Shown: piece after piece, positions 48,686 to 58,800 of the stretch
How positions within the stretch are numbered: the first letter of the stretch is position 1
How the letters are laid out: every line of letters begins with the position of its first letter
Source of the DNA: UBA2199 sp964628035
GTDB taxonomy: Bacteria; Acidobacteriota; Aminicenantia; UBA2199
Assembly (NCBI GenBank): GCA_964628035.1
Contig: CAZVPI010000001.1
Span: 62,001 to 126,000, forward strand
Reading direction: 5' to 3'
DNA: 64,000 bases
Made by a program: the position numbers and the translations under genes
Notes under the pieces: model-generated
Told to the model about the DNA's origin: nothing
Database searches by the model: none
Seen by the model: the letters and a program-made list of their open reading frames with translations, nothing else

Positions 48686-51319
48686 ATGAAGAAGGCGCTG
48701 TTCGCCGTGCTGATGGCCCTGCTGATGGCCCTGCTGGGCACGCGGGACATGGGGGCCGTGGACGCCAAGGTCTACACGGCCAGGCACATCAACCCGCACG
48801 CCCCGGCCATCGACGGCCGCGGCGACGACCCCTGCTGGCGGAAGGCCGAGTGGAGCGGCGGCTTCACCCAGAGTGAGCCCGACTGCGGCGCCGCCCCCGG
48901 CGAGGCCACCGAGTTCAAGGTGATGTACGACGACAAGCACCTGTATCTGCTGGTCCGCTGCCACGACAGCCAGGCGGGGAGCATCGTGCGCCGCGTGTCG
49001 CGCCGCGACGAGATCGACGGCGACTACATCGCCGTCCTGGTCGACAGCTACCATGACAAGCGCACGGCGCTCGGCTTCAAGGTCAACGCCGCCGGCGTCA
49101 AGGCCGACGTCACCCTGTCGGGCGACAGCAACAACCAGGATCCCACCTGGGACCCGGTCTGGAACGCGGCTGCCGTCGTCGACGAAAAGGGCTGGACCGC
49201 CGAGATGGCCATCCCCTTCAGCCAGCTGCGCTTCGCCTCGGGCGAGAACGTGACCTTCGGCTTCCAGGTGCGGCGCCTGCTGCACCGCCGCCAGGAGATC
49301 TCCTCCTGGCAGCACATCCCCAGGGAGGCGCCGGGGTTCGTCAGCTGCTTCGGCGTCCTCGAGGGGCTGAAGGGCATCCGCGCCCAGCACCAGGTGGAGA
49401 TCGTCCCCTACGCCGTGGCCCAAGCCGCCCTGTCGCCGCGCGAGGCGGGCAATCCCTTCGCCGACGGCCGCAGCGGCGCCCTGCTCGGCGGCCTCGACGG
49501 CAAGATCGGCCTGACCAGCGACCTGACCCTCGACTTCACCGTCAACCCCGACTTCGGCCAGGTCGAGGCCGACCCCTCGGTGGTCAACCTGACCGGATAC
49601 GAGACCTTCTTCCAGGAGAAGCGTCCCTTCTTCACCGAGGGCAGGAGCATCCTGGACTTCCAGATCACGGGCGGCGACGGCGACTTCTCCATGGACAACC
49701 TCTTCTATTCGCGGCGCATCGGCCGCGCCCCGCGCCACGAGCCCGAGACCGGCCCCGGCGAGTACCTAAATATGCCTGCCGCGACCTCGATCCTGGGCGC
49801 TTTCAAGATCACCGGCAGGACGCGGCGCGGCCTGTCGCTGGGCATTCTCGACGGCCTGACCGCCCGCGAGACGGCCGCCATCGCCTTGGACGGCGGCCTG
49901 CGCCGCGAGGCGGTGGAGCCGCTGGCCAACTACTTCCTGCTGCGCGCCCAGCAGGACCTCAACGAGGGCAGGACCGTCCTCGGCGCCATGGTCACCGCCG
50001 TGCACCGCGACATCAGCGACGAGACGCTCGACTTCCTGCACCGCCAGGCCTACAGCGGCGGCTTCGATCTCTACCACAGCTGGAAGAACCGCCGTTTCCA
50101 CGTCTCGATCAAGACCGTCTTCAGCCTGGTGCAGGGCAGCGCCGCGGCCATCGAGCGCACGCAAAAGTCTTCCGTCCACTACTTCCAGCGCCCCGACGCC
50201 GGCTATCTGGAGTTCGACCCGGCGCGCACCGAGCTGGGCGGCTGGGGCGGCAACCTGGAGCTGGGCCGGAACGCCGGCAGCGGCGTGAACTGGGCCGGCG
50301 GCGTCGCCTGGCGCTCTCCCGGCCTGGAGCTCAACGACATGGGTTACGTGGGACGGAGCGACGTGGCCATGGCCTGGGGCTGGGCCGGCTACCGCATCCG
50401 CAAGCCGACCGGGGCCTTCAACCAGCTGGGCGTCAACCTCAACGCCTGGCGGGGATACGACTTCGGCGGCGAGCCGGTCTTCGCCGGCGGCAACGTCAAC
50501 TTCTGGGGCGAGTTGAAGAATTACTGGAGCGTCAACGCCGGCATCAACCGCCAGGGCGCCAACCTCTCGCTCGCAGCCCTGCGCGGCGGCCCGGCCCTGC
50601 GCTTCGACCCCGGCTGGAACATCTGGTGGGGCCTGGGCAGCGACTCCCGCCGCCCCCTCCTGGCCTCGCTGAACGGATCGCTTTACCGGGCCGACAGCGA
50701 TACGCGCGAAAGCGGCGGGCTGAGCCTGGCCTTGGCCTACCGGCCGGGCAGCCGCCTGTCGCTGCGGGTCGCCCCCGGCTTTTCCTTCAACCGCAACCTC
50801 AGGCAGTACGTGGCCACACGCGATGTTGGCGGCGAGAACCGCTACGTCCTGGGCGAGATCAGGCAGAACACCTACTACGTCACCCTGCGCCTGAATTGCT
50901 GCATCACCCCCGACCTCTCCATCCAGTTCTACGGCCAGCCCTTCCTGAGCAGCGGCCGCTACGCCGGCTTCAGCCGCGTCGTCTCCCCCCGCGCCCGCGC
51001 CATCAACGACCAGCTGCGCCCATTCGCCTCCGGCGAGATCGGATTCGACCCCGAGGCCGGCGAATACCGGGTGCTCGAGGCGGGAGGCGCCGCCTTCTCC
51101 TTCGCCAGCCCCGACTTCCGCATCCTGGAACTGCGCTCCAACCTGGTGCTGCGCTGGGAATACCGGCCGGGCGCCGCCCTGTACGCGGTATGGAGCCAGG
51201 GCCGCTCCGGCGACCTGGGCCGCGGCGAGTTCGACCTGGCCGGCGGCTTCAGCGACCTGATGCGCCTGCCGTCGACGAACGTGTTCCTGGTGAAATTCAC
51301 CTACAATTTCAACTTGTAG
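48686..51319 (+). CDS. DUF5916 protein with N-terminal carbohydrate-binding-like domain
   Basis: 877 residues with a signal peptide (MKKALFAVLMALLMALLGTR). Residues about 35-215 form a CBM9-like domain (APAIDGRGDDPCWRKAEWSG, then KVMYDDKHLYLLVRCHDS). From about 245 on is DUF5916: LDFTVNPDFGQVEADPSVVN and FFQEKRPFFTEG are diagnostic, followed by a repetitive aromatic beta pattern ending VKFTYNFNL, consistent with an outer-membrane barrel. GAGGAGG precedes the ATG. Such proteins are common in Bacteroidota and Acidobacteriota. Their function is not established. Confidence 0.9.
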   Translation: MKKALFAVLMALLMALLGTRDMGAVDAKVYTARHINPHAPAIDGRGDDPCWRKAEWSGGFTQSEPDCGAAPGEATEFKVMYDDKHLYLLVRCHDSQAGSIVRRVSRRDEIDGDYIAVLVDSYHDKRTALGFKVNAAGVKADVTLSGDSNNQDPTWDPVWNAAAVVDEKGWTAEMAIPFSQLRFASGENVTFGFQVRRLLHRRQEISSWQHIPREAPGFVSCFGVLEGLKGIRAQHQVEIVPYAVAQAALSPREAGNPFADGRSGALLGGLDGKIGLTSDLTLDFTVNPDFGQVEADPSVVNLTGYETFFQEKRPFFTEGRSILDFQITGGDGDFSMDNLFYSRRIGRAPRHEPETGPGEYLNMPAATSILGAFKITGRTRRGLSLGILDGLTARETAAIALDGGLRREAVEPLANYFLLRAQQDLNEGRTVLGAMVTAVHRDISDETLDFLHRQAYSGGFDLYHSWKNRRFHVSIKTVFSLVQGSAAAIERTQKSSVHYFQRPDAGYLEFDPARTELGGWGGNLELGRNAGSGVNWAGGVAWRSPGLELNDMGYVGRSDVAMAWGWAGYRIRKPTGAFNQLGVNLNAWRGYDFGGEPVFAGGNVNFWGELKNYWSVNAGINRQGANLSLAALRGGPALRFDPGWNIWWGLGSDSRRPLLASLNGSLYRADSDTRESGGLSLALAYRPGSRLSLRVAPGFSFNRNLRQYVATRDVGGENRYVLGEIRQNTYYVTLRLNCCITPDLSIQFYGQPFLSSGRYAGFSRVVSPRARAINDQLRPFASGEIGFDPEAGEYRVLEAGGAAFSFASPDFRILELRSNLVLRWEYRPGAALYAVWSQGRSGDLGRGEFDLAGGFSDLMRLPSTNVFLVKFTYNFNL

Positions 51320-51341
51320 AACTCGGCGTACGGCTGACGGC
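51320..51341. repeat. dispersed short repeat, inverted copy of 62613-62634
   Basis: Immediately after the DUF5916 stop, this 22-nt stretch is the reverse complement of 62613-62634 with one mismatch (core CGGCTGACGGC). It is built of 7-nt GCCGTNN units and a third relative is at 55762-55789. The rest of the gap to 51477 shows no gene. Confidence 0.7.
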
Positions 51342-51477
51342 CTGCGGCGGAAGGCAAGGCCATGTGCAGACTTCCATGAAGAGCGATAGACTGACGTGCC
51401 CTTGGGAACGGTGAGTTTCCTTTCAAGATCGTTCTCTTGCCGCGGCCGTGCGCCGCATGCCGTTTGCCGAAAGCCGA

Positions 51478-52773
51478 TCAATTGAAATCGATCTTTTCTC
51501 CCGCCTCGATCCTCCTGACCAGCTCCCGCTGCCGCTCCATCTGCCGGTGCAGGCGCTCGGAGAGCCTCTGGACGGCGTCACTCATGGCGGCGCTGTCCTG
51601 CTCCAGCACGCCGGCGTTGTGCCAGACCTGGTACAGGGCGGTGAGATGGTAGGCCTGGTCCCAGAACAGGGCGCCGTATTTCAGCACCTTGCCCGGGAAG
51701 GTCTCCTCGACGCCGAGCAGGCCCGAAAGTTGAAGGATGCCGTCGCGGATCGTCTCCAGCATCTCGGCCTCGGTCTTCCCCTCGCTGGCGGCGAAAGAGG
51801 CGAAATCGCGGGCGGCCTTGGCCTCCTTGAGACGGTCGATCAGGCTGAACAGCCGCCGGTACTCCTCGAGCGCCTCGGGGGAGGCTTTGGCGCCCGGACC
51901 CTCGGCATAGGCGGCCCAGCCGTCGGCGCCCTGCAGGAACATGCCCATGCCGGCGTCGATGGCCAGGTCGAAGATCGCCTTGCGGCTGCGCTCGAATCCC
52001 TGCTGCGCTTCGTTCTCCCACTCATGGAAGAGTTTGACGTCGGCCTCCTGGGCCCTGACCAGCTTGAGCAGGGCCTGCCGCGTCGCCTCGACCTCTCGGT
52101 TCGCCTTCTCCAGCTCGGCCCGCCATTTGGCGAGCGGCTCCGTCCAGGCCTCAACCGGGATCACGTCGGTCTCCGTCCCCCCCGCCTGGGCCGCCTGCCT
52201 TTTTCGCTCGAGCTCGGCGGCGACCAGCGCCTCCTGCCGGGCGAGCCGCTGGCGCAGCTCCTGCTCCAGCAGCCGCATCCGGCCCTCGAAAGCGAGCCGG
52301 TCGAACCGATCCTTGCTCTCCCGCTCCTGGCGCCATTTCTTTTCCGTGGCGCTGCGGTCGGCCTCGGCCTCGGCCATGCTGGAATAGCCGTTCTCGCGCA
52401 GCCATTTCTCCAGAGGCGTCTCGCGGCGCGCCGGCCTCTGCTCGGCGTCGTCCGGAGGGGGCTCCCCGTGACCGGGTGGCTGGGCTACCTCGCCCCCCGG
52501 GACGGCGGCTCCGGCGAGAATGCGCCCGATTTCGTCGCGTACCCGGTCGCAGTCGGAGGCGCTGGCGATCTGGATCCAGGGGCTGCGGTCGGGTCCGTAG
52601 GTGGATTCATAGTTGATCCCCAGGCTGGAACAAACCTGCCTGACGTCGATCCCCTCGTACACCGCCGGCAGGCCGCAGCCGACCGCCTGCCATTCCTGGC
52701 CGAAGGCCGGCACGAACGGGGCCATGAACAAGATGACGGCCGCCAGGACGCGTCCCATTCTAGCGCACGGCAT
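51478..52773 (-). CDS. exported coiled-coil protein of unknown family
   Basis: 431 residues with a signal peptide (MPCARMGRVLAAVILFMAPF). Two cysteines occur near the mature start (GCGLPAV, VCSSLG), then a Pro-rich stretch. Long charged helices with coiled-coil character run from about 145 to 290 (LLEQELRQRLARQEALVAAE), and a helical C-terminal part ends RRIEAGEKIDFN. No domain recognised. GGGGAGGTG precedes ATG 52773, which lies inside the end of the upstream gene (14-nt overlap). It is the third gene of a three-gene operon. Confidence 0.65.
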   Translation of the reverse strand: MPCARMGRVLAAVILFMAPFVPAFGQEWQAVGCGLPAVYEGIDVRQVCSSLGINYESTYGPDRSPWIQIASASDCDRVRDEIGRILAGAAVPGGEVAQPPGHGEPPPDDAEQRPARRETPLEKWLRENGYSSMAEAEADRSATEKKWRQERESKDRFDRLAFEGRMRLLEQELRQRLARQEALVAAELERKRQAAQAGGTETDVIPVEAWTEPLAKWRAELEKANREVEATRQALLKLVRAQEADVKLFHEWENEAQQGFERSRKAIFDLAIDAGMGMFLQGADGWAAYAEGPGAKASPEALEEYRRLFSLIDRLKEAKAARDFASFAASEGKTEAEMLETIRDGILQLSGLLGVEETFPGKVLKYGALFWDQAYHLTALYQVWHNAGVLEQDSAAMSDAVQRLSERLHRQMERQRELVRRIEAGEKIDFN

Positions 52774-53521
52774 GGAGCACCTCCCCGCGGAGAGTCTCAT
52801 GATTGGGCAGATAGGCGGTCGGCGAACTCGTGCTCCAGGCCTCCTGGCGAACCTTGAGCGGCGACCCATGGATGACCTCGCCGCGCACCGTCTCGATCAT
52901 GTACTCGGTGCGTACGGGATTGAGCGCCTTGTAGTAGATGGTGTAGCGATACTCGAAATGCTTGCCGTCGAAGGCCACGGGCAGCCACTTCTCCTTGACC
53001 CAGGAGTTGGAATCCTTGCCGACAGCTTCCAGCCAGGGATTCTGGGCGAACATGCGGCCCTTGGAATCGACCCGGAAGCGGCTTGCGACCACGGCCTCGT
53101 TGAAGCGCACCGGCGGCAAATGCTGGATCCTGACCCACATGCCGGATGCCATCAGCCGCTTGTCCTGGTCGAGCTGTTCATGCGCCGCTCGGCAAATGCG
53201 CACATGCTTCACGGCCTCCTCGCGGTCAGGAGCGTCGGGGGAAAGCTCAAGGTACTTCTCATAGCATTCGGCGGCGCGATCGTAAACGTCAAGAACCTTA
53301 TAGACCCGGCCGAGGGCGAAATGGACTTCGGGCCATGCCGGAGCGGCCTGTTCCACCTGCTCCAACAAAACGGCCGCCGATTTGAGTTCGTTTCGCGTCG
53401 CCGCCTGGCCGACCGCCTTCAGGGCATGGTCATAAAGGGTATGCGCCTCGCTGCCCGGCTCCTGGCCTGACAACGTCAGGATCAGGGCGGCGAACATGAT
53501 GATCGCTGCGGTTTCTTTCAT
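52760..53521 (-). CDS. exported TPR protein
   Basis: 253 residues with a signal peptide (MKETAAIIMFAALILTLSGQ). TPR-like helices at about 25-110 (WPEVHFALGRVYKVLDVYDR then AAECYEKYLELSPDAPDREE) are followed by a beta-rich C-terminal domain without a recognised family (KHFEYRYTIYYKALNPVRTE). ATG 53521 begins 5 nt after the SHOCT gene stop and is chosen for the signal peptide; the frame is open further up by chance. It is the middle gene of the operon. Confidence 0.7.
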   Translation of the reverse strand: MKETAAIIMFAALILTLSGQEPGSEAHTLYDHALKAVGQAATRNELKSAAVLLEQVEQAAPAWPEVHFALGRVYKVLDVYDRAAECYEKYLELSPDAPDREEAVKHVRICRAAHEQLDQDKRLMASGMWVRIQHLPPVRFNEAVVASRFRVDSKGRMFAQNPWLEAVGKDSNSWVKEKWLPVAFDGKHFEYRYTIYYKALNPVRTEYMIETVRGEVIHGSPLKVRQEAWSTSSPTAYLPNHETLRGEVLHAVR

Positions 53522-53526
53522 GGCTC

Positions 53527-53928
53527 TCACCATTTCTCGTCCAGGATCTGCTTGCGCTTGGCCTGGAACTCCTCCTCGCTGACCAGGCCGTCCTTGCGCA
53601 GCCCCTCCAGCCTGCGCAGCCTGGCGGCGAAGTCCATCGCCGCGGATTCCCCCTGCTCCATCTCCACCACCTCGGATGCGGTCAGCGGCACCGTCGCCGC
53701 CTCCCCCTTCTTGAAGCTGGCGAGGTTGCGGACGTAGTAGAGGATGATCCCGCCGCAGACCAGGAACCAGATAAGGAAAAAGAAGTTCCGCAACCCTTCG
53801 GGGCCGGGTTCGGACGGGACGGCGGCAAGGAACACGATGCCGATCCCCAGGCCCAGGACCCCTCCAACGATGCCCGCCACGGAAGCCAGCGGCGAAGGCC
53901 GCAGCGAGGCGATCTTCCTGTCGGCCAT
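53527..53928 (-). CDS. SHOCT-domain membrane protein
   Basis: 133 residues. Two helices (about 13-33 and 43-63) are followed by a cytoplasmic C-terminus that ends in a SHOCT domain: LRRLEGLRKDGLVSEEEFQA then KRKQILDEKW. SHOCT domains usually mediate oligomerisation. CAGGAGGCTGCC precedes ATG 53928. First gene of the SHOCT-TPR-coiled-coil operon, which may form one envelope complex. Confidence 0.8.
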   Translation of the reverse strand: MADRKIASLRPSPLASVAGIVGGVLGLGIGIVFLAAVPSEPGPEGLRNFFFLIWFLVCGGIILYYVRNLASFKKGEAATVPLTASEVVEMEQGESAAMDFAARLRRLEGLRKDGLVSEEEFQAKRKQILDEKW

Positions 53929-54125
53929 GGCAGCCTCCTGTTGAGGATGAAGTATAGAACACTGGGGAAAAAGAGGGAAGAGCGAGTGAAAGACACAGGG
54001 AAGGCAAAGTCGGGAACGAACCCTGACAGGGCTTTCCCCTATTCTGATTGAATCGTTTCGTTCTCGTGCCGTCACCAGCACGAACACAACTACTCAGGAA
54101 ATGTTTTTTCCCGCCGGCTTACACT

Positions 54126-54479
54126 TCACAGCGGCTTGATCTTGATGATTTCCTCCTGCGTGCCGCGCCTGGGGCACTCGCGGATCACGCGGATGGCGCC
54201 GCCTTCTTTTTCGGTCAGGGAGACGACCAGGTCGAGCTGATAGAAGCGTTCCTCAACCGGGGTCCATTCACCCTGCTTTTCGATCTTGAGCCCCTCGGTC
54301 TCCAGCTTGGTCTCCTGGATGGCCAGTGGGCAGGAGCGATGGACGCAGTCGACGAACAGCTTGACCTCGATCTTCCCCTTTTCCTTGGCCGGTTTGGTCT
54401 CGGCGGTCACGTCGCAGGGCAGGAGCGGCAGCGCGCCAGCCAACAGCAGGAACAGAAACAGGATAGCCGACTTTCTCAT
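54126..54479 (-). CDS. small exported protein of unknown function
   Basis: 117 residues with a signal peptide (MRKSAILFLFLLLAGALPLL). The mature part is Lys/Glu-rich with KIEVKLFVDCVHRSCPLAIQ and RVIRECPRRGTQEEIIKIKP; three cysteines could pair. No family recognised. ATG 54479 has AGAGGC upstream; the open frame above it is not signal-like. The 197-nt gap to the SHOCT gene holds nothing clear. Confidence 0.6.
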   Translation of the reverse strand: MRKSAILFLFLLLAGALPLLPCDVTAETKPAKEKGKIEVKLFVDCVHRSCPLAIQETKLETEGLKIEKQGEWTPVEERFYQLDLVVSLTEKEGGAIRVIRECPRRGTQEEIIKIKPL

Positions 54480-54534
54480 TATTGCCTCTTTCAATAAGAC
54501 AATCGCCCGGGCATTTTCTTGCGGCACATGCCGA

Positions 54535-54640
54535 TCGGAAAGTGGCAGCGGCAGTGATAATGATTGTAACGGCAATCCGGAGAACTCCATGCAGGCTCGC
54601 TTAGGGTTCTGCCACCACCACTTGCACGATCACTTTGTGT
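54535..54640. repeat. short copy G of the dispersed repeat ends
   Basis: GGCAGCGGCAGTGATAATGA near 54544-54563 and CCACCACCACTTGCACGATC near 54612-54631 are inverted relatives of the outer ends of copies A and I, with only about 50 nt between them. No core blocks are present. Confidence 0.45.
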
Positions 54641-54646
54641 TCGCCG

Positions 54647-55504
54647 TTATTCTTTCAACCTGACCCAGATGCCCGCCGAGGCGTCCTCCTCGTCGCGGCG
54701 CACCTCGAAATCAGGGAGCGCCTTGATCAGCGAGGAGAGCTGGCGCTGGCCGAAGCTGCGCGGGTCGAAGCCGGGGTCGAGCTGCTGCAGCGCCTTGCCC
54801 ATCGGCCCCAGGTTGGCCCAGCCGTTCTCCTGCACCGCCATCTCGAAGGCCTCGCGCAGCAGCGGCATGGGGTCGGTGCCGGCGTAGAGCGACTGCGGCT
54901 GGGGCTGCGTTTCCTGCTGCTCCGCCTGCTGCGGCGGCACCTGTTCCTGCGGCTCGGCCTTGCGCACACCGCGGCCGCGGTCGCGGCCGCGGTCGCGCCC
55001 GCGGTCGCGGCCGCTGCGATCGCGCTCGGAGCGCGGGGAGCTGTCGCGGCGCGGGGCCAGGTTCTCGGTGTAGATGAACAGGTCGCAGCCGTTGACGAAC
55101 GACTTGGGGGTCTTCTTCTGGCCGATGCCCATGACGAAGAAGCCCTCTTCGCGGATGCGCGTGGCCAGCCGCGTGTAGTCGCTGTCGGAGGAGATGATGC
55201 AGAAGCCCTCGACCAGGCGGCGGTGCATGATGTCCATGGCGTCGATGATCAGGGCGCTGTCGGTGGCGTTCTTGCCCACCGTGTAGCGGAACTGCTGGAT
55301 GGGCTGCACGGCGTGGTTGTGCAGGGCGTCCTTCCAGGAGTGCATGCTCGAGGTGGTCCAGTCGCCGTAGATGCGGCGGATGGTCACCAGGCCGTGCTTG
55401 CCCACCTCGGCCAGCATCTTGGTGAGCAGCGAGGCCTGGGCGTTGTCGCCGTCGATAAGGACGGCCATCTTGGTATCCTTGTTGTCGTTGGTTGGTTGAG
55501 GCAT
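54647..55504 (-). CDS. NYN-domain putative RNase with OST-HTH (LOTUS) tail
   Basis: A 285-residue protein. The NYN (PIN-like) domain at about 10-150 has MAVLIDGDNAQ (first acidic pair), NATDSALIIDAMDIMH and FCIISSDSDYTRLATRIREE, which give the catalytic aspartates, then KSFVNGCDLFIY. A basic RDRG repeat linker lies at about 155-175. After a Gln-rich stretch, residues 210-283 fit an OST-HTH/LOTUS domain (LGPMGKALQQLDPGFDPRSF then GQRQLSSLIKAL). The domain pair suggests RNA binding and cleavage. ATG 55504 follows GGAGAGAAA; it has its own promoter. Confidence 0.9.
   Translation of the reverse strand: MPQPTNDNKDTKMAVLIDGDNAQASLLTKMLAEVGKHGLVTIRRIYGDWTTSSMHSWKDALHNHAVQPIQQFRYTVGKNATDSALIIDAMDIMHRRLVEGFCIISSDSDYTRLATRIREEGFFVMGIGQKKTPKSFVNGCDLFIYTENLAPRRDSSPRSERDRSGRDRGRDRGRDRGRGVRKAEPQEQVPPQQAEQQETQPQPQSLYAGTDPMPLLREAFEMAVQENGWANLGPMGKALQQLDPGFDPRSFGQRQLSSLIKALPDFEVRRDEEDASAGIWVRLKE
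54970..55014. repeat. in-frame minisatellite encoding RDRG repeats
   Basis: A 12-nt unit close to CGCGGCCGCGGT is repeated about 3.7 times within the NYN gene, giving a run of Arg-Asp-Arg-Gly. The unit length is a multiple of three, so copy-number changes would keep the frame. Confidence 0.8.
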
Positions 55505-55537
55505 TTTCTCTCCAATGGCTTTGGCAATCAATGCTCC

Positions 55538-55566
55538 AATCTAGCAGAGATGACGGGGCAAGTCAA
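55538..55566 (-). promoter_or_regulatory. promoter of the NYN/OST-HTH gene
   Basis: Minus strand TTGACT (55566-55561), 17-nt spacer, TAGATT (55543-55538), leaving a leader of about 27 nt with GGAGAG. Confidence 0.65.
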
Positions 55567-55594
55567 GCCGGGGCTTGGCGGAGACCAGGGAAGG

Positions 55595-55790
55595 CCTTTT
55601 CCGAGTGTTGGTGTTGGTGTTTGTGTTAGCAGGAAACGGAACGAGCGAACCGTGTCCGTGTCAGCAAGAAGTGATTTGTTGGACTCTTGGGGAGGCGGTA
55701 AGGGCAGCATCGCTTGATCCTTTGTCCGCTCCTCGTCACTCGTCACTCGAGATCGTTCGCCGCCGTTGCCGTACTCCGTGCGCCAAGTTC
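55595..55790. repeat. intergenic short-repeat patch, copy H
   Basis: The gap 55567-55803 has no gene. It holds GTGTTG units of 6 nt near 55606-55630, CGTCACT twice at 55734-55747, and at 55762-55789 four 7-nt units (GCCGTTG, CCGTACT, CCGTGCG, CCAAGTT) related to those at 51320 and 62606. Confidence 0.6.
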
Positions 55791-55803
55791 CTGAGGCACC
55801 AGG

Positions 55804-58800
55804 TCAGGTGAATATCCGCTTGAGCCCCTTTTCGAGATCCAGGAAATGCTCCAAGCCGTTGAAATCAAGCTCGAAATTCCCTCCTTCCAGGTGCCGCAAG
55901 CCCGGAACCCGGAAAGCCTTGCCGGCGGCAAGGGCGATCTCGCGGCCGGCGTCGAACTGCACGCGGTCGGCGAAGACCTCGGCCCTGGCCCAGCCCCCCT
56001 GGCGGGCGAAGAGCTTGACCGCCCCCACGTAGAAGGTCCGCTCCAGTCCGGCCGGCATCTGGCCGTAGCGGTCGCTCAGCTCGTCGCGCAGCGCCCGCAG
56101 CTCCAAGGCGTCGCGCGCCTCCAGCACGCGGCGGTAGGCGGCGATGCGCTCGGCCGTGGCGGCGATGTACTCCTCGCCGATGGCATAGGGGAAATGGACG
56201 CGCAGCGCGACCTCCCTGGCCTCGGCCGCCTCGCCCTTCATGGCGCGGATGGTCTGGCGCAGCAGCTCCAGGAAATAGTCGTAGCCCAGGGCCTCGACGT
56301 GGCCGTGCTGGCGGTTGCCCAGCAGAGCGCCGGCGCCGCGCAGGTGCAGGTCGAACTCGGCCAGCTTGTAGCCGGCGCCCAGCTCGGAGAACTCGCGGAT
56401 GCCGTCCAGGCGCTTGCGGGCCAGCTCGCTCACCCCGCCCGGGCGCTCGTCGACAAGGAAATAGGCGTAGGCCTGGCGCGTCGAGCGGCCGATGCGGCCG
56501 CGCAACTGGTAGAGCTGGGTCAGACCCAGGCGGTCGGCGTCCAGCACGACCAGGGTGTTGACGCGCGGGATGTCGATGCCGTTCTCGATGATGGTGGTCG
56601 AGAGCAGGACTCGGTACTTGCCGGCGATGAAGTCCATCAGGTTCTTCTCGATGGCGGCGGTGGGCATCTGGGCGTGGACCACCACGATGGGCACGTCGGG
56701 GAGCCAGGCGGCGAGCTGGTCGCGGAAGCGGAAGATGCGCTCGATGCTGTTGTAGACGACGAAGACGGCGCCGTCGCGCTCCAGTTCGTGCAGCACGGCC
56801 GAGACCAGTACCTGGCGGGAAAACAGGCCGACGTAGTTGCGGATGGCCAGCCGCCCCAGAGGCGGCGACTGGATGAGCGAGATGTCCTGCAGGCCCGACA
56901 GGGACATGGACAGGGTGCGCGGGATGGGGGTGGCCGAAAGGGTGAGCACGTCGACGCTCTCGCGCCCCTTCTTCAGCTTCTCTTTCTGGAAGACGCCGAA
57001 GCGCTGCTCCTCGTCGACGATGAACAGCCCCAGGCGCTTGAATTCCACCCCCTTGGCCAGCAGCGAGTGGGTGCCGACCACCAGGTCGACGGCGCCGCTC
57101 TTGAGGCCGGCCACGACACGCTTCTTCCCGGCCGCAGGCACCAGCCGCGACAGCATGGCCAGGCGCAGGGGGAAGGGGGCCAGGCGCTGCTCGAAGTTGC
57201 GGAAATGCTGCAGGGCCAGGATGGTCGTCGGGCACAGGAAGGCCACCTGGCGGCCGTTGGCCATGGCCCGCAGGGCGGCGCGCAGGGCCACCTCGGTCTT
57301 GCCGAAGCTGACGTCGCCGCAGACCAGGCGGTCCATGGGAAACTCGGCCTCCAGGTCGGCCAGGACGCGGGCGATGGCCTGCTTCTGGTCCTCGGTCTCC
57401 ACGAAACGGAAGTCCTGCTGCAGCCTCTCCTCCAGCTCGGGCACCGGCGGCAGCGGCGCCTTGCGCACCGACTTGCGCATGGCGTAGAGATCGAGCAGCT
57501 CGCGCGTGTAGTGGACGATGGCCTTGCGCGCCCGCTCGGTCTTGGCCTGCCAGGTGCGGCCGCCCAGGCGGTCCAGCGCCGGCGCCGCCCCCTCGCTGCC
57601 GCTGTAGCGGCGCAGCACTTCCAGCTCGTGGAGCGGCACGTAAAGGTACTCGCGGTCCAGGTACTCGACCTTGAGGAACTCGCCGGCCGCCCCCTCCAGG
57701 CGCAGGCGGGTGAAGCCGGCGAAGCGGCCGATGCCGTGGCGGCGATGAACGACCCAGTCGCCCTCGGCCATTTCGCGCAGCTCCTCCTCGGCAGGCCGGC
57801 GGCGGGGCCGCTCGGCCTGCGGGGCGGGGCGGTAGTTGCGTCCGGTGAGGCAGACCAGGCGCAGGCGCGGGTTCTCGAACGAGCAGGGGATGTTGAAGAA
57901 ATGGCATTCCAGGGCGGGCAGCCTGCCGCTCAGGTTCTCCAACAGCCGGGCATCGGCGGCGAAGGCCAGCAGCCGCCACCCGTCCGCGGCGCACCGCGCC
58001 AACCCTGCGACGTCCGCCTCGGTCATCTCGGCCATCGACCTGGGCAGGACCCGGACCTCCGGCTCCTCGACCGGGGCAACGGAAAAATCGGCCAGGTCGA
58101 CGACCTGGCGGCCGGCCAGGGAGAACGGGAACAGGCGTTCCACCTCGGGCGGCGCCTTGCCGCTGCCGGAGACCGCCCGGCGGATGCGGCGGAAGTTGTC
58201 GAGCAGCTTCGCATGCTCGTCTTCAAGCCGCCGCAGGTTGGCGGCCAGGATGCGGCAGCCGGGGAGCAGCTCGGTCAGCAGCGCGGCTTCGCCGCCGGCC
58301 TCCGGGGCATAGCGGTTCTCGGCGAGAGCCACGGCAACGGCGCTGCCTGTGGAGCGCTGCGTCTCCAGGTCGAAAAAGCGCAGCGAGGCCAGGCGCCGCC
58401 CCTCGAACTCCAGGCGCAGCGGCCCCGCGCCGGCGACCGGGAAAACGTCGAGGACATTGCCGCGCCAGGCCAGGTCGCCGGCGATCTCCACCATCTCGCG
58501 CGGCCGGTAGCCCAGCGCGGTCAGCTTCTCGATCAGCCCGCCCCGCTCCCAGGAGTCGCCGGCGCGCAGCTCCAGGACCGGGGCGGCGCTCTCCGGCCGC
58601 TCCAGCCTGACCGACAGGGCGGCCAGGGTCGACAGCACGATCATCCGCTTGCCGGCGGCCAGATCGGCCTGCAGCAGCCGCTTGTCGGCGATGCGCCGGG
58701 GGTCGGGCTCGGCGTTGATGTAGGGGTCCTCGTAGGGCAGGAGGTGGCAATGGACCGGCGCCTCCTCAGGCCCCAGGAGCTTCAGCCACTGGCCCAGCTT

